A stretch of 36,853 nucleotides of DNA from Flammeovirga aprica JL-4. GTDB taxonomy: Bacteria > Bacteroidota > Bacteroidia > Cytophagales > Flammeovirgaceae. The notes under the pieces were generated by a model. It was not told where the DNA came from and ran no database searches. It saw only the letters and a program-made list of their open reading frames with translations. The translations under genes were made by a program, and so were the position numbers. The stretch is taken from NCBI RefSeq assembly GCF_012844305.1, contig NZ_JABANE010000091.1:1-36853 (forward strand), written 5' to 3'. This document shows positions 9,492 through 19,210 of the stretch, piece by piece (positions within the stretch are counted from its first letter, which is position 1; every line of letters begins with the position of its first letter).

Positions 9492-10592
9492 CTATTGATG
9501 ACCTAAAAACTCTTCCAATGCTTCTTTATTTTTTACATAAGAAAGTTTTCCGACTGCCATATGGTATTTTGATTTGTCAGAAGTGTACTCAAATGCCATT
9601 TTTGCAAACGCTAATCTTTTTCCATCCAAGTTGAAAACGCCCATTAAGTCTACTACTTGAGCAGTGCTGATGCATCCTTTCTCCATCAAAAACTCATTGG
9701 CCATTTCTACAGATTTGCCACCTGCATTCATTTCCGCTTTAATGTCATTTTTCAATTTAGAAAAGTCTGCAAAGCTCATTTCGCAATCTTTTGCAACTTC
9801 TTTTTTCTCTTCCTTCGGTTCTTCCTTAACTTCTTCCTTTTTTTCTACATAAGTAGTGCTTCTGATATCAACATTTTCGATGCTTACCTCTTCTAATTGA
9901 AGTACCTGGATTGCGTCAGCCCAATCGATAACAACAGCTTCACCATTAGGAGTAATGTTCATAGAGAAAGTATAAGACTTGTTAGGGAAGATGATATCGC
10001 CTTTCTTCACAATCTTTGGTTCTCCTCCTGATACATTAACTTTTGAAAGGTCTAAATAACCTAATTGTCCCACCTTTCCTTGGAAAGAACATTTTACCTG
10101 AACATATACTCTATCAGAATAAACGTTGTGCTCCATCACTTTTACATGGAAATTACCATACGTTTTTTCAACTTTTTCAGCTACCGTTAAAGGCTCAGTT
10201 TTTACAGCTGTCCCTGGTGCTTTTGCATAACGGATGCCTTTCATTTGAAGAAAGAATTGGTCTGCATTTGCTTTTACAGGAGGTTTTGCACGGAACTCAT
10301 TGTAAATCGTTTTGCTATCTCCCGGTTTTAAAACGTATTGCGTTTTGGTAGGTCTAACTTCACCCTCATTCATTGATAAAGCAGTTTCATTACGGTCAAT
10401 AATAAGGTAACCGTTTCCTGTGTTTTTAGCCTTATAATTAATGTAATAACTAGAAGTAGAAGATTTTACTTTTTCGAATGTGAAGCTTGAATGATCTGTT
10501 GTAATGGATTTTGGCATATTATACACTTTTGTTTGTGCATAAGAAGTACCGATCATAAGTAGTAAAAAAATGAAGGAAAATTGTTTTTTCAT
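9492..10592 (-). CDS. Secreted DUF4476 domain protein
   Basis: A protein of 366 residues if started at the ATG at 10592 (MKKQFSFIF), which gives a standard Sec signal ending near TSYAQ; an upstream in-frame ATG at 10613 would add seven residues and is less likely. The central part is beta-rich and unassigned (about residues 20-240). A Lys/Glu linker (KKEEVKEEPKEEKKE) leads to a C-terminal DUF4476 domain of about 95 residues. That domain shows the family's usual pattern of helices: a start near CEMSFADFSKLKNDI, then STAQVVDLMGVFNLDGKRLAFAK, then a final KYHMAVGKLSYV segment. DUF4476 is common in Bacteroidota secreted proteins and has no established function. Monocistronic, with a terminator about 270 bp downstream. 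Confidence 0.85.
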   Translation of the reverse strand: MKKQFSFIFLLLMIGTSYAQTKVYNMPKSITTDHSSFTFEKVKSSTSSYYINYKAKNTGNGYLIIDRNETALSMNEGEVRPTKTQYVLKPGDSKTIYNEFRAKPPVKANADQFFLQMKGIRYAKAPGTAVKTEPLTVAEKVEKTYGNFHVKVMEHNVYSDRVYVQVKCSFQGKVGQLGYLDLSKVNVSGGEPKIVKKGDIIFPNKSYTFSMNITPNGEAVVIDWADAIQVLQLEEVSIENVDIRSTTYVEKKEEVKEEPKEEKKEVAKDCEMSFADFSKLKNDIKAEMNAGGKSVEMANEFLMEKGCISTAQVVDLMGVFNLDGKRLAFAKMAFEYTSDKSKYHMAVGKLSYVKNKEALEEFLGHQ

Positions 10593-10804
10593 AAGTTTAA
10601 TATTTAATACCAATTAATTTTAGAGAGAGCACTATTTAGGAATAAAATTTTGCAGCAAAAGAAGCACAATGATGTTATACATAGTATCATTTGAAGTAGC
10701 AAAATAGAAGTCAAAATAGCCTCAAGTAGCTAGGAGCATAATACCCCATAGAATAATCGAATAGATTTTATTTTAAATTTTCTTTGAAGTCTGTTTTTAT
10801 TTAA

Positions 10805-10964
10805 GAGCTTGTTTGGAATATATATTTTAGAAGTGAAAATTTTCCATTTTAGGTTGTGAGGAAATTAATTTCAGAGAAAATAGTGGTTCTATAGTTGATG
10901 AAATTAATAAACTCACGTTCTGAAAGGGTGGATTTTTACTAAAATAGATGTTTCAAACCTGCTC
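10805..10964. mobile_element. MITE-like element, copy A (160 bp)
   Basis: 160 bp with imperfect terminal inverted repeats of about 26-38 bp, starting GAGCTTGTTTGGAA and ending TTTCAAACCTGCTC. A second copy of exactly the same length lies at 25805-25964, with 9 differences (about 94% identity). No ORF inside, so it would need a transposase in trans. Flanking trinucleotides are TAA and AAA, a poor match for a target duplication. Confidence 0.8.
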
Positions 10965-11352
10965 AAAATCATTTTCATATAACATGAATTGAACTCTTTT
11001 TAGAGCCAATTATTTTATGACCAACCTATTAACTACCAGCAGAAACGCTAGTCATTAAAAAATTAGGTTGAATACTTTGTTCTTCCGATTTGCCAAGAAC
11101 TTTTTCCTGATTAAAAGATTGAATTGCATAGATAGTAAGAAATAAAAAATTAAAGAAGCGTATGATTAGCATAAAAAAATTCATGTCAGTGTTTTACGCC
11201 TCCAAAATCATCAATAATTGTACCACAAAAAGCATAAAATTATAATGTGGTTTTACATTGTTATATCAAAGAGAAAAATTGTTTGAGAAACTGATGCTTG
11301 CTAATAATAAATGAAGAAAACGGTATTTAAAGACCACAACAGGCTTCATTTT

Positions 11353-11405
11353 CCTCACTCTTCATTCCTCTTTCAAAATGTCCGTCTATTTTGTCCTAGT
11401 ACTTA
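11353..11405. repeat. Dispersed repeat end, related to 9411-9458
   Basis: The 26 bases at 11380-11405 (GTCCGT, seven variable bases, then GTCCTAGTACTTA) match 9433-9458 at 23 of 26 positions, and both are preceded by CTCTTCATTC-type sequence. No matching left end was found next to it, so it may be a decayed or partial copy. Confidence 0.5.
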
Positions 11406-11841
11406 TCAACTTCCCTTATTAAATTTGTTATGAACAACATTTTTTTATCTTTTAAACATCATAAATAATCGATCACAGTTTGACTTCTTTTTTAAACTTG
11501 TTTTATCACTTTAATATAAAATACGACGCCTTCCCACTTTCATTCTCCGGACATCAACTGCCAAATGTATACACAAATACACTTATTATACATTGAGATA
11601 CAAAAGGTATGTAGAGGGCCAAAACGGTATTAAAAAACACATTTTTAAAAATAAATCGCTGAAAAACTGCCTTATACGTACGATTTACATTTTATGGAAG
11701 CAAGGATACACCGAATAAATCATTGGGCACAGTGGCAGTAAGGTCTCACATTAACTTTAGAATGTGATTTTATTAAAGACCGAGTTTATCACACACAAAT
11801 CAACAAAAACTCCTGTTACTATTGGTTTATTGAAATGAATA

Positions 11842-14800
11842 ATGAAACAAATGAAAAGTATTTTTACAGTATTTAAACTGCTAAACTATCGCCTTTTCTT
11901 TCTAGTGAGCTTTCTACTTCTCTCTGCTAACGTAGACACTATTGCTCAGTCTAGACAGATTGCAGGCAAGATTATCGGTGCAGACGACAACCTTCCATTA
12001 CCCGGTGTAAGTGTCCGAATCAAAGGAACAACATCTGGTACAGTTACGGACTTTGATGGGAAGTATTCTCTATTGGTGAGTGAAGGAGAAACACTAGAAT
12101 TCAGCTTTATCGGTATGGTGAGTCAGTATATTCTGGTCACCAACCAAAGTAAAATTGATGTCTCAATGGAGGCTGATGTGCAAGTATTGGATGAAATCGT
12201 GAAGATTGGTTATGGTGAACAGAAGAAAAAAGAAGTATCTGGCGCTGTAGCTCATGTAAAAAGCGAAGCACTTGAAGCCTATGTTTCTGGTGATGCCGCC
12301 CAAGCATTACAAGGGCAGATTGCCGGTGTGAATGTGACAACTTCGGGTTCGCCGGGTGCAGATGCGGTGGTACAGATTCGTGGTGTCAGCACCGTTTCTG
12401 ATGTGGCGGGTGCAACTGAACCTTTGTATGTTGTTGATGGAATTCCTCAAAATGAAAACCCTCGTTTGGCACCTTCAGAAATTGAGTCAATGGACATTCT
12501 GAAAGACCTTGCCTCATGTGCAATTTATGGTACAAGGGGAGCGAATGGTGTTATTTTAATTACCACGAAAAAAGGGGAAGCAGGAAAGCTGAATGTATCA
12601 CTTGATGCTTCTTACGGTGTAAAAAATATTATCTCAGGCATTGATTTGATGAACACCCCTGAGCAGGTGTATTTTGATATGATCAAGGAAAGAAACCGCG
12701 GGGCCAACGATTTTGATAATTCTACCAACTTACCAATTCCTAGAAACCCTTCAATCTTCCAAAACAATACGGACTTATCGAATGTGGTGATCAAAGATAA
12801 TCAACCTACACAAAGTTATAATATTGGTATCAATGGAGGTTCAAAAGGTTTAACTTATAACCTGACGGGTGGTTATTATGACGACAGAGGACCACTGATC
12901 AATTCTGGTTTTTCGAGATACAATGCAAGAGCAGGTGTGAGATACGACAGAGGAAAATGGAAAATCAACTCTTCAGTCTCATTAGGTTCTGAAACTTTGG
13001 AAAGATCAAACTCAGGTTTGCTAACACAGACCATCAGGTACGCGCCTTACAAACCTGTACTTGATCCGAACAGCAATGAAGCCCTTGTGGATGTAGGCAG
13101 TGGAGCTTCTACCACTAACAATGTTTTGGAATCCATGAAAATGGAAGATGTGGCGAATAGAGACCGTATGCAGGGAAATATCAGCCTTGCCTATGAGCTT
13201 ATAGAAGGGCTGAATATCAACTCCAACATTGGGGTAAGCAACATCAATGAGTTCAGGTATCGATTCAAACCTTTTATTGAAAATTACGATGAGGATGGCA
13301 TTCTTCAATCAGACCCTGCCACTTCTTATATCGTCAATGAATCTTCAAGAAGAACTTCCACTTCTGCTGATGTGCGTTTGTCTTACTTTAAAAAGTTTGG
13401 CCACCACAAAATCACTGGTATTTTGGGTTCTTCTTATGAAACGCATACGCGTAACAGCTTTACAGCACAGAAAAACGGAGTGGTAGACAATTCCATCAGA
13501 GTACTTGACGGTGCAGTTCTAGCCGCTTCTGCAACCAACGGTTATAATTATACTTACAATATCATTGGTACACTTGGTCGTATTACTTACGATTACAAGA
13601 GCAAATACATGTTTTCAGTGAGTGGTAACTACAATGGCAACTCAAAATTTGCTACAGATAAAAAATGGAAATTCTTCCCTTCGGCTTCAGTCGCTTGGAA
13701 TGTTTCTGAGGAAGGATTCTGGGATGATATGAGAGGCATTGCCAATAACTTCAAGATTCGTGGTTCTCATGGTCAAGTAGGTGGACAAAGCTTCTTGCCG
13801 TATTCTGATCAGGCTACTATGCAAAACGGTTATGACTACCTGTTCGGTGCTGGCGGTTTCCCTACAATTTATTACGGTTCGGCACAACAAAACTATGCGA
13901 ATGGCAACATTCAATGGGAAACTTCAATTCAGAACAACGTCGGTGTCGACCTGGGATTATTTGATAATAAAATCCTGATCACAACTGATGTGTATCATAC
14001 TGAAAAATCTGATATGCTTTTCCCTGTACAGTTGCCTCCTTCTTCTGGCGTAACAGGACAAGCTTCAAAATTGACGATGAACATTGGTAATATGGTTAAT
14101 AAAGGTTTTGAATTGACAGCCACTGTAAAAGGGGCAAAAGAGGCATTCAACTGGAGTGTGACGGGTACTTTCACTAAAAACCAAAATGAAATCACAAGCC
14201 TAAATGCAGATCAGTTTATCTACACTACAGACCCTGGATTGATCAACGGTGCGGGTGCTTCTTCTAAAGTCACGGTATTTTCAGAGGGATATGAAGCCGG
14301 TGCATTTTTCTTATATCAAACTGACGGTGTGATTCAAAATGAAGAACAATTAAGAGCGTATCAGAAAATCAAATCAGATGCTAGAATGGGTGACCTTATT
14401 TATGTGGATACCAACAACGATGGCATCATCACAGACGAAGACAGAGTATATATGGGGTCTGGATTCTCCAATTTTGAAAGCGGTATTATTTTTAATATCA
14501 GCTGGAAAGGATTTGATTTTATGATGCATTGGTATGCGGCTGTGGGACATAAAGTAATGAATGGTTCTAAGGCCATGGCTTATTCTGAAGGAAGACACAA
14601 AGATCAAGTCAACACATGGAACAGAGCCAACCCTACTTCATCAGTTCCTGCATGGAGAGGTTCTACTAAACAGCACGACAACTTCAGATCATATACTGAC
14701 CTTTGGCTGGAAGACGGTTCTTATATCCGTTTGAAGAACATTCAACTTGGATATACTTTACCGAAGAGCCTGACCAAACGTTTGGGGATGACCAACTGCA

Positions 14801-14955
14801 GACTGTATGTTTCGGCTCAAAATCCGCTTACGTTCACCAATTACACTGGTTATGATCCAGAAGCGGCAGGCAACGGTGTCTCTTCAAGAGGACTTGATAA
14901 AGGGAACTACCCTATCTCTTCTCTTTACCTTACAGGTTTTAAGTTGAACTTCTAG
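11842..14955 (+). CDS. SusC-like TonB-dependent outer-membrane transporter
   Basis: A 1037-residue protein. It has a Sec signal ending near DTIAQ (about residue 36), an N-terminal CarboxypepD_reg-like domain (about 39-115; PLPGVSVRIKGTTSGTVTD), and the typical SusC segment LDEIVKIGYGEQKK before the plug (about 130-245; LQGQIAGVNVTTSG, IRGVSTVSD, LYVVDGIP, AIYGTRGANGVILITTKK). A long beta-barrel follows and ends TGFKLNF with the terminal Phe expected for BAM assembly. Length fits the family. It imports a ligand captured by the SusD partner, powered by TonB-ExbBD. It is the first gene of a tight three-gene operon (13 bp to the SusD ATG). The substrate cannot be deduced; no glycan-active enzyme is in the window. 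Confidence 0.95.
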   Translation: MKQMKSIFTVFKLLNYRLFFLVSFLLLSANVDTIAQSRQIAGKIIGADDNLPLPGVSVRIKGTTSGTVTDFDGKYSLLVSEGETLEFSFIGMVSQYILVTNQSKIDVSMEADVQVLDEIVKIGYGEQKKKEVSGAVAHVKSEALEAYVSGDAAQALQGQIAGVNVTTSGSPGADAVVQIRGVSTVSDVAGATEPLYVVDGIPQNENPRLAPSEIESMDILKDLASCAIYGTRGANGVILITTKKGEAGKLNVSLDASYGVKNIISGIDLMNTPEQVYFDMIKERNRGANDFDNSTNLPIPRNPSIFQNNTDLSNVVIKDNQPTQSYNIGINGGSKGLTYNLTGGYYDDRGPLINSGFSRYNARAGVRYDRGKWKINSSVSLGSETLERSNSGLLTQTIRYAPYKPVLDPNSNEALVDVGSGASTTNNVLESMKMEDVANRDRMQGNISLAYELIEGLNINSNIGVSNINEFRYRFKPFIENYDEDGILQSDPATSYIVNESSRRTSTSADVRLSYFKKFGHHKITGILGSSYETHTRNSFTAQKNGVVDNSIRVLDGAVLAASATNGYNYTYNIIGTLGRITYDYKSKYMFSVSGNYNGNSKFATDKKWKFFPSASVAWNVSEEGFWDDMRGIANNFKIRGSHGQVGGQSFLPYSDQATMQNGYDYLFGAGGFPTIYYGSAQQNYANGNIQWETSIQNNVGVDLGLFDNKILITTDVYHTEKSDMLFPVQLPPSSGVTGQASKLTMNIGNMVNKGFELTATVKGAKEAFNWSVTGTFTKNQNEITSLNADQFIYTTDPGLINGAGASSKVTVFSEGYEAGAFFLYQTDGVIQNEEQLRAYQKIKSDARMGDLIYVDTNNDGIITDEDRVYMGSGFSNFESGIIFNISWKGFDFMMHWYAAVGHKVMNGSKAMAYSEGRHKDQVNTWNRANPTSSVPAWRGSTKQHDNFRSYTDLWLEDGSYIRLKNIQLGYTLPKSLTKRLGMTNCRLYVSAQNPLTFTNYTGYDPEAAGNGVSSRGLDKGNYPISSLYLTGFKLNF

Positions 14956-14968
14956 ACCATTGAAAACG

Positions 14969-16804
14969 ATGAAATTGAATATAAAAGAACTACTTAAATA
15001 CGGTTGGTATGTGGCATTATTCGCTTCATGCATAAGCTGTACGGATGTCTTGAATGAGGACAACCCCAACGCCAAACCAAAGAAAGACTACTTTACATCA
15101 TTGACGGAATCAGACAAAGTGCTGACCGCAACTTACTCCGCTCTACTGAATCATTACAACCTCAACATCATGGAAGAGGCTTGGCGTTCTGATTTGGGCT
15201 TCCCTTCTATTTCAAGTGGAAGACCTGCACTAAGCAGTAATGGTGAACCTTGGTATTTTAAGACTTATACCAACTCTCAAAAAGAAGTCAATAAAAAATG
15301 GGAAGCACTTTATATTGGTGCTTTCAGAGCCAATCAGTTGATAGAAGGTTTAGAAGGTCCTTTGGGTGATATGAAAGACAATGAAAAGTGGATCATTCAG
15401 ATGGCACAAGCCCGTTTATTAAGAGGTATTTTCCACTTCTGGGCTTATCAGACTTTCAATAATGGCCGTGTGATTATCAGAGATAAAGTACCTGTAGAAC
15501 TGAAGGAGTTCAATATCCCGGTTTCTTCAAAAGAAGATGTGAGAGCGTTTATTTTAAGTGATTTTGAATATGCTTATGAAAACCTGCCTGCCACTTGGGG
15601 TTCAAGCGCTGCAGACGAGCTTTCTGCAGGAAGATTGAATAAAGCAATTGCAACAATGTTCCTTGCTAACCTTTACTTCTTAGAGGCGCCTGCATCTGTG
15701 GATGGTGATGGTATTGAGCCGGATTATGAAAAAGCATTGACTTTCTATCAGGAAATCATCAATAACTATAATTACCAATTGGTGGGTGATCCTGAAATGA
15801 TGTTCACAAGAGCAGGAGAATTTAATAAAGAGGCCATTTTTGAAATTATCTATGACGACAACTTAAGACCGGAATTGGATAAGTTTGATGAGCAATCACC
15901 AAGTAACCGTATGGCGAGATACTGTGCTCCTGGAACAAAGGCAGGGCAAAGAGCAATGACACCAACTGCTTGGCTCGCTTATAAATATAAAACAGAGCAG
16001 ATTGATCCTCTTGACACTAGAAATAAAGCCACTATTATCGACTTTGATACTGAAGAAGAGGTGGAAGTAATAAGGGATATTTCATTAAGAGCCTCAGCAA
16101 GTGTGGCAATGGTCAATGACCTTTACACCAACTACTACCGTTCAGGCATCACTCCAGTAGTAGCCACTTTTGGTAAATATGAATTCTCTTATTTTAAAAA
16201 ATATACCAACCACGATATTGTTACTTCAGAAGCCAACCTTCCAAAAGGTGCTTGGTATTCGGGTAAAAACATTACCATTCACCGCTTATCTGAAGTGTAC
16301 TTGAATGTGGCTGAATGTTATTTACAAAAAGGTGATGTTGCGATGGCTTTGAAATACATCAACGATGTCAGAGCAAAATGGGGACTGGTATTGTTAGGTT
16401 CATCCGTACAAGGGCATCACTCAGACAGAACTTACGACGAGCAAGTGTATTCTGTTGATGCTGTGATGGAGCATTTGATGTTTACCGAAAAACCCCTTGA
16501 GCTGGCTGTAGAAGGACATGCTATCCGCTGGATCGACTTAAGAAGATGGGGTAAAATCAAAGAAGCTTTCTTGAGAGCAGGCAGTGAAGTTTACCACACC
16601 ATTCAGTTCCAATGCATAGATCCTGATACTGGAAATAAGGTGAAGAGAAACAGAGCAGACCTGCAAATGGGTTCTGATCCAACAAATAAAAGTATTGACA
16701 TTATAGACTGTGTAGATGCTTACTACAACTACATTCCAGAGGTGCACGATTACTATCCTCTTCCTCTTGAAGAAATTATTTCCAACCCTAACTTAGGTCA
16801 ATAA
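14969..16804 (+). CDS. SusD-like surface substrate-binding lipoprotein
   Basis: A protein of 611 residues started at the ATG at 14969 (MKLNIKELL); a TTG nine bases upstream is less likely. The signal has a lipobox (ASC at residue 21 or ISC at residue 24). The sequence fits the SusD/RagB fold: ARLLRGIFHFWAYQTFNNG, the TPR-like helices, LSEVYLNVAECYLQKGD, YINDVRAKWGL, ELAVEGHAIRWIDLRRWG, and the canonical C-terminal YYPLPLEEIISNPNLGQ. SusD proteins cap the SusC barrel and bind the ligand at the cell surface. The gene is 13 bp after the SusC stop and 5 bp before the next lipoprotein gene, so the three are surely co-transcribed. Long inserts suggest a specialised ligand. Confidence 0.94.
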   Translation: MKLNIKELLKYGWYVALFASCISCTDVLNEDNPNAKPKKDYFTSLTESDKVLTATYSALLNHYNLNIMEEAWRSDLGFPSISSGRPALSSNGEPWYFKTYTNSQKEVNKKWEALYIGAFRANQLIEGLEGPLGDMKDNEKWIIQMAQARLLRGIFHFWAYQTFNNGRVIIRDKVPVELKEFNIPVSSKEDVRAFILSDFEYAYENLPATWGSSAADELSAGRLNKAIATMFLANLYFLEAPASVDGDGIEPDYEKALTFYQEIINNYNYQLVGDPEMMFTRAGEFNKEAIFEIIYDDNLRPELDKFDEQSPSNRMARYCAPGTKAGQRAMTPTAWLAYKYKTEQIDPLDTRNKATIIDFDTEEEVEVIRDISLRASASVAMVNDLYTNYYRSGITPVVATFGKYEFSYFKKYTNHDIVTSEANLPKGAWYSGKNITIHRLSEVYLNVAECYLQKGDVAMALKYINDVRAKWGLVLLGSSVQGHHSDRTYDEQVYSVDAVMEHLMFTEKPLELAVEGHAIRWIDLRRWGKIKEAFLRAGSEVYHTIQFQCIDPDTGNKVKRNRADLQMGSDPTNKSIDIIDCVDAYYNYIPEVHDYYPLPLEEIISNPNLGQ

Positions 16805-16809
16805 ATACA

Positions 16810-18954
16810 ATGAGAAAATTAAGATTTATCTATATCAGTATTCTTGCTTTGTTGGTTTTGGGCTGTAACAAAGACAATGAAAATGAAATTCCTGCACATT
16901 CAGATATATCATGGTACACTGAGGCAGGTGGTTTTGCACACTCTAACCTTGCTAGAGAAGTAGGGCAATCCCTCTCTTTTATGGATCTTTCACAAGGAGT
17001 TTACACGCATGAGTGGGTGCTTGACAGTGGTAATTTCTTTATAGAAGGCGATTTTGTAAAAGGAGAAGATCTCACTAATTATATCATACCAAACAGCGGA
17101 CTTTCTTCTGATGCTTACAATGTCAATGTACTATTTATGGAAGAAGGCCTGCAAGGAGTCAGACTCCACAACAGGTTTTATCATCCGGTAGAATACATTG
17201 GTTTCAATGGAAGTCACGATGTGGCGGACACCCTTACTTCTTACCTTGATGAGGAAGGCATGTGGGTAATTGATACTACTTTATATGTCGACGTCTACGG
17301 TGTAGTAGAACCAGAAATGATTGTAGAAAAAGACGGAGAAGTATTGGTGCATGTCACTGCGGATTCTATGATTTATATGGAAAATGGAGAGCAGAAAGTG
17401 ATTACTGATCTTGAAAACAAAGAGCTTTGGCCTGTCTTTGAAATAGAATACGGCACTGAATTGACGTATAAAGACGTGACTACTAAAGGACGTACGGACA
17501 GCAGAACATGGATATTCCCAACTCATGCCACAGTCAACGGTTATGACAACGAAGGCAACAATGCTTTAGAGGCTGAAAATGCTGTTAGCGTTAATCTGCA
17601 ATTCAATGCTTTTGACAAGGCTTCGGGTGGTTCTTTTGAGGCGGAACGTACTTTTGAAACAGTGGCCAGCAAAGCGAAGATTACGTTGCCGTTTATGATC
17701 GATGTAGTTGCGCCTGCCTTAAAAGCCAATTTTAAAGTCTATCATAGAGGTGTTGAAATTTTACATATCGATGAAAACAACACACCAAGTGAAGATATTT
17801 TTACCTGGACTACCCTAGACATCGCTTTGGATGATGAACTTGTTTTTGAAGACCTCACCACTGAAATTGTAACGCTGAACAGAGCATGGGCTTTCGAAAG
17901 CGGCAACAGAAATGGAGAAACTGCTACTGAAAAAACGGAAACCAACCTTTATAATGAAATTGTAAACGGTGCAAAAATTGGCAGATTTACTGTATCAAGA
18001 ACCATCAATAATGAAGAGCAGACTTCTTCAAAAGTCATCCCGCTTCTTATCAACGTTGCTTTAACGCAGGAAGGTGATACAGAAGTTTTAGGAGATGTCT
18101 CTACCGCAGATGAAATCAGCAACACGATTCTCTTCTACAGCAATGAAGAATTGCAGGACATTCCTTCAGCTTCATTAGCAGACTTCAGCGTATCAGGAAC
18201 AGACATTAACGACACGCCATTAAGCTTGTCTATCACTTCAGTGGCAATGAACCCTGACAACAAAAAAGAAGTGGTTGTGACACTAGACAGCGACATTTAC
18301 AACTCAGACAACGTGACATTAGCCTACAGCGGTGACAACATAAAGTCTAGAGCAGATATTCCTTTAAATCATTTCAACAAAGAAGTGATAGGCGTCAACA
18401 ATGCAGCACAAGTACTAACGGATGCTTTCAAAAGTTTTGAAGAATACAAAGGAAAAGCAACAGGTGGCGGTGCCAAAGGCTGGACGTCTTCACACGATGG
18501 CGCTGCAAAAGAGAACCGCTATTTCTACTTCCAAAGAACGGATGAAAAAGCTTCTGACGGAGATTACAGCATGAAATTCTTTGTGGATTATAATATTGCT
18601 GATATTTCAAAGGATAAAAAAGTAGAGACTTCAGTCACAGAAGAGCATCTGCTTGATGTACCTGAAGGAGTTTATGAAGTAAGCGTAGACATTTATGTGG
18701 AAGAGGGAACAATCTTATCTCCACTTGATGAAAACTTCGAAGTAAAACTAACGGGAGAAACCACCTATTCTTATAAAGTAGATTACAACGCTTTACCAAG
18801 AGGTGAATGGACCACAATCAAAATGAGGAAGCCTTTTGGACCTAGTAATAGTGCTTCAAAAATGGTGATACAGTTTGCAAGTGATGTCGCTAGCTCAGGT
18901 AATCTCCATTTCTATATCGACAACGTTTCGATGAGAGGTTTGAAGACAAGGTAG
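16810..18954 (+). CDS. SusE/F-position surface lipoprotein, modular
   Basis: A 714-residue lipoprotein (lipobox VLGC, Cys19). After an unassigned N-terminal part come Ig/PKD-like modules with openings such as NFKVYHRGVEILHIDEN and EMIVEKDGEVLVHVT, each with a strand like LVFEDLTTE or LTYKDVTTKG and an RTWxF or RAWAF aromatic motif. Then follows a region with the pattern YNSDNVTLAYSGDNIKS and a C-terminal jelly-roll-like domain ending FYIDNVSMRG. The same order of parts occurs in the 1139-residue lipoprotein at 2148-5567 (FNSDDIQVEYTGNKIQS; FYMDNIQLRK), so the two are paralogues. By position it takes the SusE/F role of an accessory surface binding protein. Last gene of the operon; a terminator lies about 90 bp downstream. 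Confidence 0.88.
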   Translation: MRKLRFIYISILALLVLGCNKDNENEIPAHSDISWYTEAGGFAHSNLAREVGQSLSFMDLSQGVYTHEWVLDSGNFFIEGDFVKGEDLTNYIIPNSGLSSDAYNVNVLFMEEGLQGVRLHNRFYHPVEYIGFNGSHDVADTLTSYLDEEGMWVIDTTLYVDVYGVVEPEMIVEKDGEVLVHVTADSMIYMENGEQKVITDLENKELWPVFEIEYGTELTYKDVTTKGRTDSRTWIFPTHATVNGYDNEGNNALEAENAVSVNLQFNAFDKASGGSFEAERTFETVASKAKITLPFMIDVVAPALKANFKVYHRGVEILHIDENNTPSEDIFTWTTLDIALDDELVFEDLTTEIVTLNRAWAFESGNRNGETATEKTETNLYNEIVNGAKIGRFTVSRTINNEEQTSSKVIPLLINVALTQEGDTEVLGDVSTADEISNTILFYSNEELQDIPSASLADFSVSGTDINDTPLSLSITSVAMNPDNKKEVVVTLDSDIYNSDNVTLAYSGDNIKSRADIPLNHFNKEVIGVNNAAQVLTDAFKSFEEYKGKATGGGAKGWTSSHDGAAKENRYFYFQRTDEKASDGDYSMKFFVDYNIADISKDKKVETSVTEEHLLDVPEGVYEVSVDIYVEEGTILSPLDENFEVKLTGETTYSYKVDYNALPRGEWTTIKMRKPFGPSNSASKMVIQFASDVASSGNLHFYIDNVSMRGLKTR

Positions 18955-19039
18955 TTGGAGAGGAATTAGTTAAGAGTTAAGAATGAAGAATTAACGTCCT
19001 GCGGACTACAAGAAGCATCATTAATTACTCATTTAGTAA

Positions 19040-19077
19040 AAAGGCAGTTGAAGTGAAAATTTCGACTGCCTTTTTTG
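19040..19077 (+). terminator. Terminator of the SusCD operon
   Basis: AAAAAGGCAGT and ACTGCCTTTTTT form a perfect stem, extended inward by a G-T wobble and GAA/TTC, around a GTGAAAA-type loop, and followed by TTTTTTGTGT. It is located about 90 bp after the stop of the third operon gene. Confidence 0.85.
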
Positions 19078-19210
19078 TGTCTGCAATTTAAATTTGAACA
19101 ATTAATATTGTAATGCTATTTTTAGGCTCTTAAAGTAAACTAATTTAATAACAGTCAAATCTCTCAGTATCGACGAGGGGTTAGCTGTAGTAAACTAAAA
19201 AACAAAGAAA

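Larger units (their letters stand above)
10593..11841. other. Long intergenic region upstream of the SusC gene
   Basis: About 1.25 kb without a supported gene between divergent transcription units. It contains a MITE-like element (10805-10964) and a dispersed repeat end (11353-11405). A TAAATTTG at 11420-11427 fits the Bacteroidota -7 consensus TAnnTTTG, but no TTTG sits at the usual distance upstream and it would leave a leader of about 400 bases, so it is only a candidate promoter for the Sus operon. Short inverted arms CAACCTA/TAGGTTG flank about 11022-11070. Confidence 0.5.

Noticed and set aside
11420..11427. TAAATTTG as the SusC operon promoter
   Set aside because: No -33 TTTG at the usual distance and a leader of 400 bases; mentioned only as a candidate.
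14960..14968. TTG as start of the SusD-like gene
   Set aside because: The ATG nine bases later gives the same signal peptide and is the commoner start.
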